Origin: Pseudoalteromonas sp. 3D05
GTDB taxonomy: Bacteria; Pseudomonadota; Gammaproteobacteria; Enterobacterales; Alteromonadaceae
Direction: 5' to 3'
Length of the DNA: 35,721 nt
NCBI RefSeq assembly: GCF_002723455.1
Contig: NZ_PDUS01000003.1
Coordinates: 210,029-245,749, forward strand
Both the position numbers and the translations under genes were made by a program. Shown in pieces: positions 34,027 to 35,721 of this stretch (within the stretch, counting starts at the first letter, position 1; every line of letters starts with the position of its first letter). The notes beneath the pieces are model-generated. The model was given only the letters and a program-made list of their open reading frames with translations. It had not been told where the DNA came from and searched no databases.

Positions 34027-35721
34027 TTACGCTTCGTCCTCGTCTTGGCTAAACAGCGCATCGATAAAGTCGTTACTATTGAATGCTCTTAAATCATCAA
34101 TACTTTCACCCACACCTATATAGCGGATAGGAATATTAAACTTATCAGCGACCGCGAAGATCACGCCACCTTTAGCTGTGCCATCTAACTTAGAAAGTGT
34201 AATCCCCGTTAAACCAACACACTGATTAAACAGGTTTACTTGACTAATTGCATTTTGACCCGTGCCTGCATCAATCGTTAGCATAACTTCATGCGGCGCA
34301 TCTGGGTCAATCTTTTTCATTACACGCGCTATTTTTTCAAGCTCTTGCATTAAATTATCTTTATTCTGCAAGCGCCCTGCTGTATCGGCGATTAACACAT
34401 CAACATTACGTGCCTTGGCCGCTTGGAAGGCATCAAATACCACTGAGGCACTATCCGCACCGGTATGCTGCGCAATCACGGGGATTTCATTACGCTCACC
34501 CCATACTTGCAGTTGCTCAACGGCTGCAGCACGGAAGGTATCACCGGCAGCAAGCATCACTGATTTACCTTCGTTTTGGAATTGCTTAGCAAGTTTACCG
34601 ATTGTGGTGGTTTTACCTACCCCATTAACACCAACCATTAAAATAACAAATGGCTTTTTATCACTCGGAATCTCTAATGGTTGTTCTGCTGTTTTAAGCA
34701 TTGCGGACATTTCTTGCTTCATTAACTCATAAAGCGCATCACCGTCTTTTAGCTGCTTGCGATCTGCTGCATCGGTTAAATTATCAATCAGCTTCATGGT
34801 GGTATCAACACCTAAGTCAGCAGTTAATAATTGTGTTTCTAATTCTTCAAATAGCTCGTCATCAATTTTTTTACCACTAAAAATTGATGCAAAACCAGAC
34901 CCTATATTTAGCTTGGTTTTAAGTAAGCCTTTTTTAAGACGCGAGAAAAAACCTTCTTTTTTAGGCTTTTCTGCTTTTTTAGCTTCTTCTTTAGCAAGTT
35001 CTGCCGTAAGACGTTCTTGTTCTAAGCGTTCTGCCTCAGCTTCTGCGGCAATGCGCTCTTGCTCTACACGCTCAGCCTCTGCCTTTTCTGCTGCAATGCG
35101 TTCTTGCTCTAAACGTTCAGCTTCCGCCTTTTCTGCTGCAATGCGATCTTGCTCTACACGTTCAGCCTCTGCCTTTTCTGCTGCAATGCGCTCTTGCTCT
35201 AAACGCTCAGCCTCTGCCTTTTCAGCAGCAATACGCTGTTGCTCTACACGTTCAGCCTCTGCCTTTACTGCAGCAAGTCGCTCTTGCTCTAAACGCTCAG
35301 CCTCTGCCTTTACTGCAGCAAGTCGCTCTTGCTCTAAACGTTCAGCTTCCGCCTTTTCTGCTGCAATGCGTTCTTGCTCTACACGTTCTGCCTCAGCTTC
35401 TGCTGCAATGCGCTCTTGCTCTACACGTTCAGCTTCCGCCTTTTCTGTGGCAATGCGCTCTTGCTCTACACGCTCAGCCTCTGCCTTTTCTGTGGCAATT
35501 CGTTGTTGCTCTAATTCTGCATCATGTTGTGATTGTTCTGCGGCTTTGCGTTCAAGTTCCAAACGCATTGCTTCTTCCTGCTGTGCTAAGCGCTCTGCTT
35601 GCTCACGGCGAACCTGCTCAGCCTTCTCTGTTTCGAGCAACTCTTCGTGTGCTTTTTCGGCAGCAAGTCGTTCTTGCTCTACACGCTCAGCCTCTGCTTT
35701 CTCTGCAGCAAGTCGTTCTTG
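34027..35721 (-). CDS. ftsY: Signal recognition particle receptor FtsY (5' end beyond window)
   Basis: FtsY is the SRP-receptor GTPase that targets ribosomes to the inner membrane. At least 564 aa are in the window; the frame stays open to the right edge, so the true start lies outside, and a TTG at 35640 is not a start. The C-terminal NG domain is standard: P-loop GVNGVGKTT (about 34609-34635), DTAGR, and [10 protein letters not shown]. The acidic A domain is expanded by 11 tandem 14-15-residue units ([15 protein letters not shown] type) at 35011-35499 with more units beyond 35660. A basic [13 protein letters not shown] segment links A and N domains, matching the membrane-binding helix. It heads ftsY-ftsE-ftsX. 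Confidence 0.95.
   Translation of the reverse strand, partial: QERLAAEKAEAERVEQERLAAEKAHEELLETEKAEQVRREQAERLAQQEEAMRLELERKAAEQSQHDAELEQQRIATEKAEAERVEQERIATEKAEAERVEQERIAAEAEAERVEQERIAAEKAEAERLEQERLAAVKAEAERLEQERLAAVKAEAERVEQQRIAAEKAEAERLEQERIAAEKAEAERVEQDRIAAEKAEAERLEQERIAAEKAEAERVEQERIAAEAEAERLEQERLTAELAKEEAKKAEKPKKEGFFSRLKKGLLKTKLNIGSGFASIFSGKKIDDELFEELETQLLTADLGVDTTMKLIDNLTDAADRKQLKDGDALYELMKQEMSAMLKTAEQPLEIPSDKKPFVILMVGVNGVGKTTTIGKLAKQFQNEGKSVMLAAGDTFRAAAVEQLQVWGERNEIPVIAQHTGADSASVVFDAFQAAKARNVDVLIADTAGRLQNKDNLMQELEKIARVMKKIDPDAPHEVMLTIDAGTGQNAISQVNLFNQCVGLTGITLSKLDGTAKGGVIFAVADKFNIPIRYIGVGESIDDLRAFNSNDFIDALFSQDEDEA
35011..35499 (-). repeat. 45-bp coding minisatellite in ftsY
   Basis: Eleven head-to-tail units of 45 bp (two of them 42 bp, lacking one Lys codon) encode AEKAEAER(V/L)EQER(I/L)A. 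Units differ mainly at V/L, I/L and A/V/T positions. Further copies run off the right edge. All length changes stay in frame. Confidence 0.9.

Overview
The window looks like a chromosomal segment of a marine gammaproteobacterium of the order Alteromonadales, most likely Pseudoalteromonas. This rests on AT-rich composition, protein character (for example the PilA, RpoH and triple-lipoyl AceF sequences) and gene order. No rRNA or tRNA gene was found. Most of the window is conserved core genome in which several blocks keep an Escherichia coli-like order. Both edges cut through context: the left edge lies just past lpdA, and the right edge cuts the 5' part of ftsY.

Left to right. (1) 77-7129, minus strand: pyruvate dehydrogenase locus pdhR-aceE-aceF-lpdA, with a sigma70 promoter and PdhR operator ahead of pdhR and a terminator between aceF and lpdA. 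(2) 7130-8090: a 961-bp gene-free interval of degenerate repeats with a 265-bp MITE-like element. (3) 8091-10593: ampDE (peptidoglycan recycling) divergent from nadC (NAD synthesis). (4) 11072-16810: type IV pilus genes pilA, pilC, pilD, then coaE, a displaced pilB, and yacG. (5) 16881-21489: a CpxP/Spy-family gene divergent from cpxRA, a coupled lysophospholipase-like gene, and convergent fieF. A four-copy array of CpxR-type half-sites lies in the divergent promoter region. (6) 21598-29393: trmL; then minus-strand yibN-grxC-secB-gpsA; then plus-strand gpmI-envC-(S41 protease)-yibQ. (7) 29394-31200: accessory island. (8) 31221-35721, minus strand: ftsY-ftsE-ftsX and rpoH.

The main unexpected content is the accessory island. 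Two small membrane-protein genes on the minus strand are each bounded by complementary core sites as in integron gene cassettes. A well-formed attC-like hairpin with an extrahelical-base pattern lies between them. An IS110/IS1111-family transposase remnant begins a few bases beyond the core site of the second cassette. There is no integrase gene, so this is best read as a small orphan attC cluster (CALIN) bracketed by inverted REP-like repeats.

The second notable point is a perfect CIRCE element (TTAGCACTC-N9-GAGTGCTAA) just upstream of rpoH. It suggests that HrcA represses the heat-shock sigma factor gene, which would link two heat-shock circuits. Other points are the relocation of pilB out of the pilABCD block, with pilC left on a TTG start behind a hairpin, and an 11-unit 45-bp coding minisatellite in the acidic domain of FtsY.
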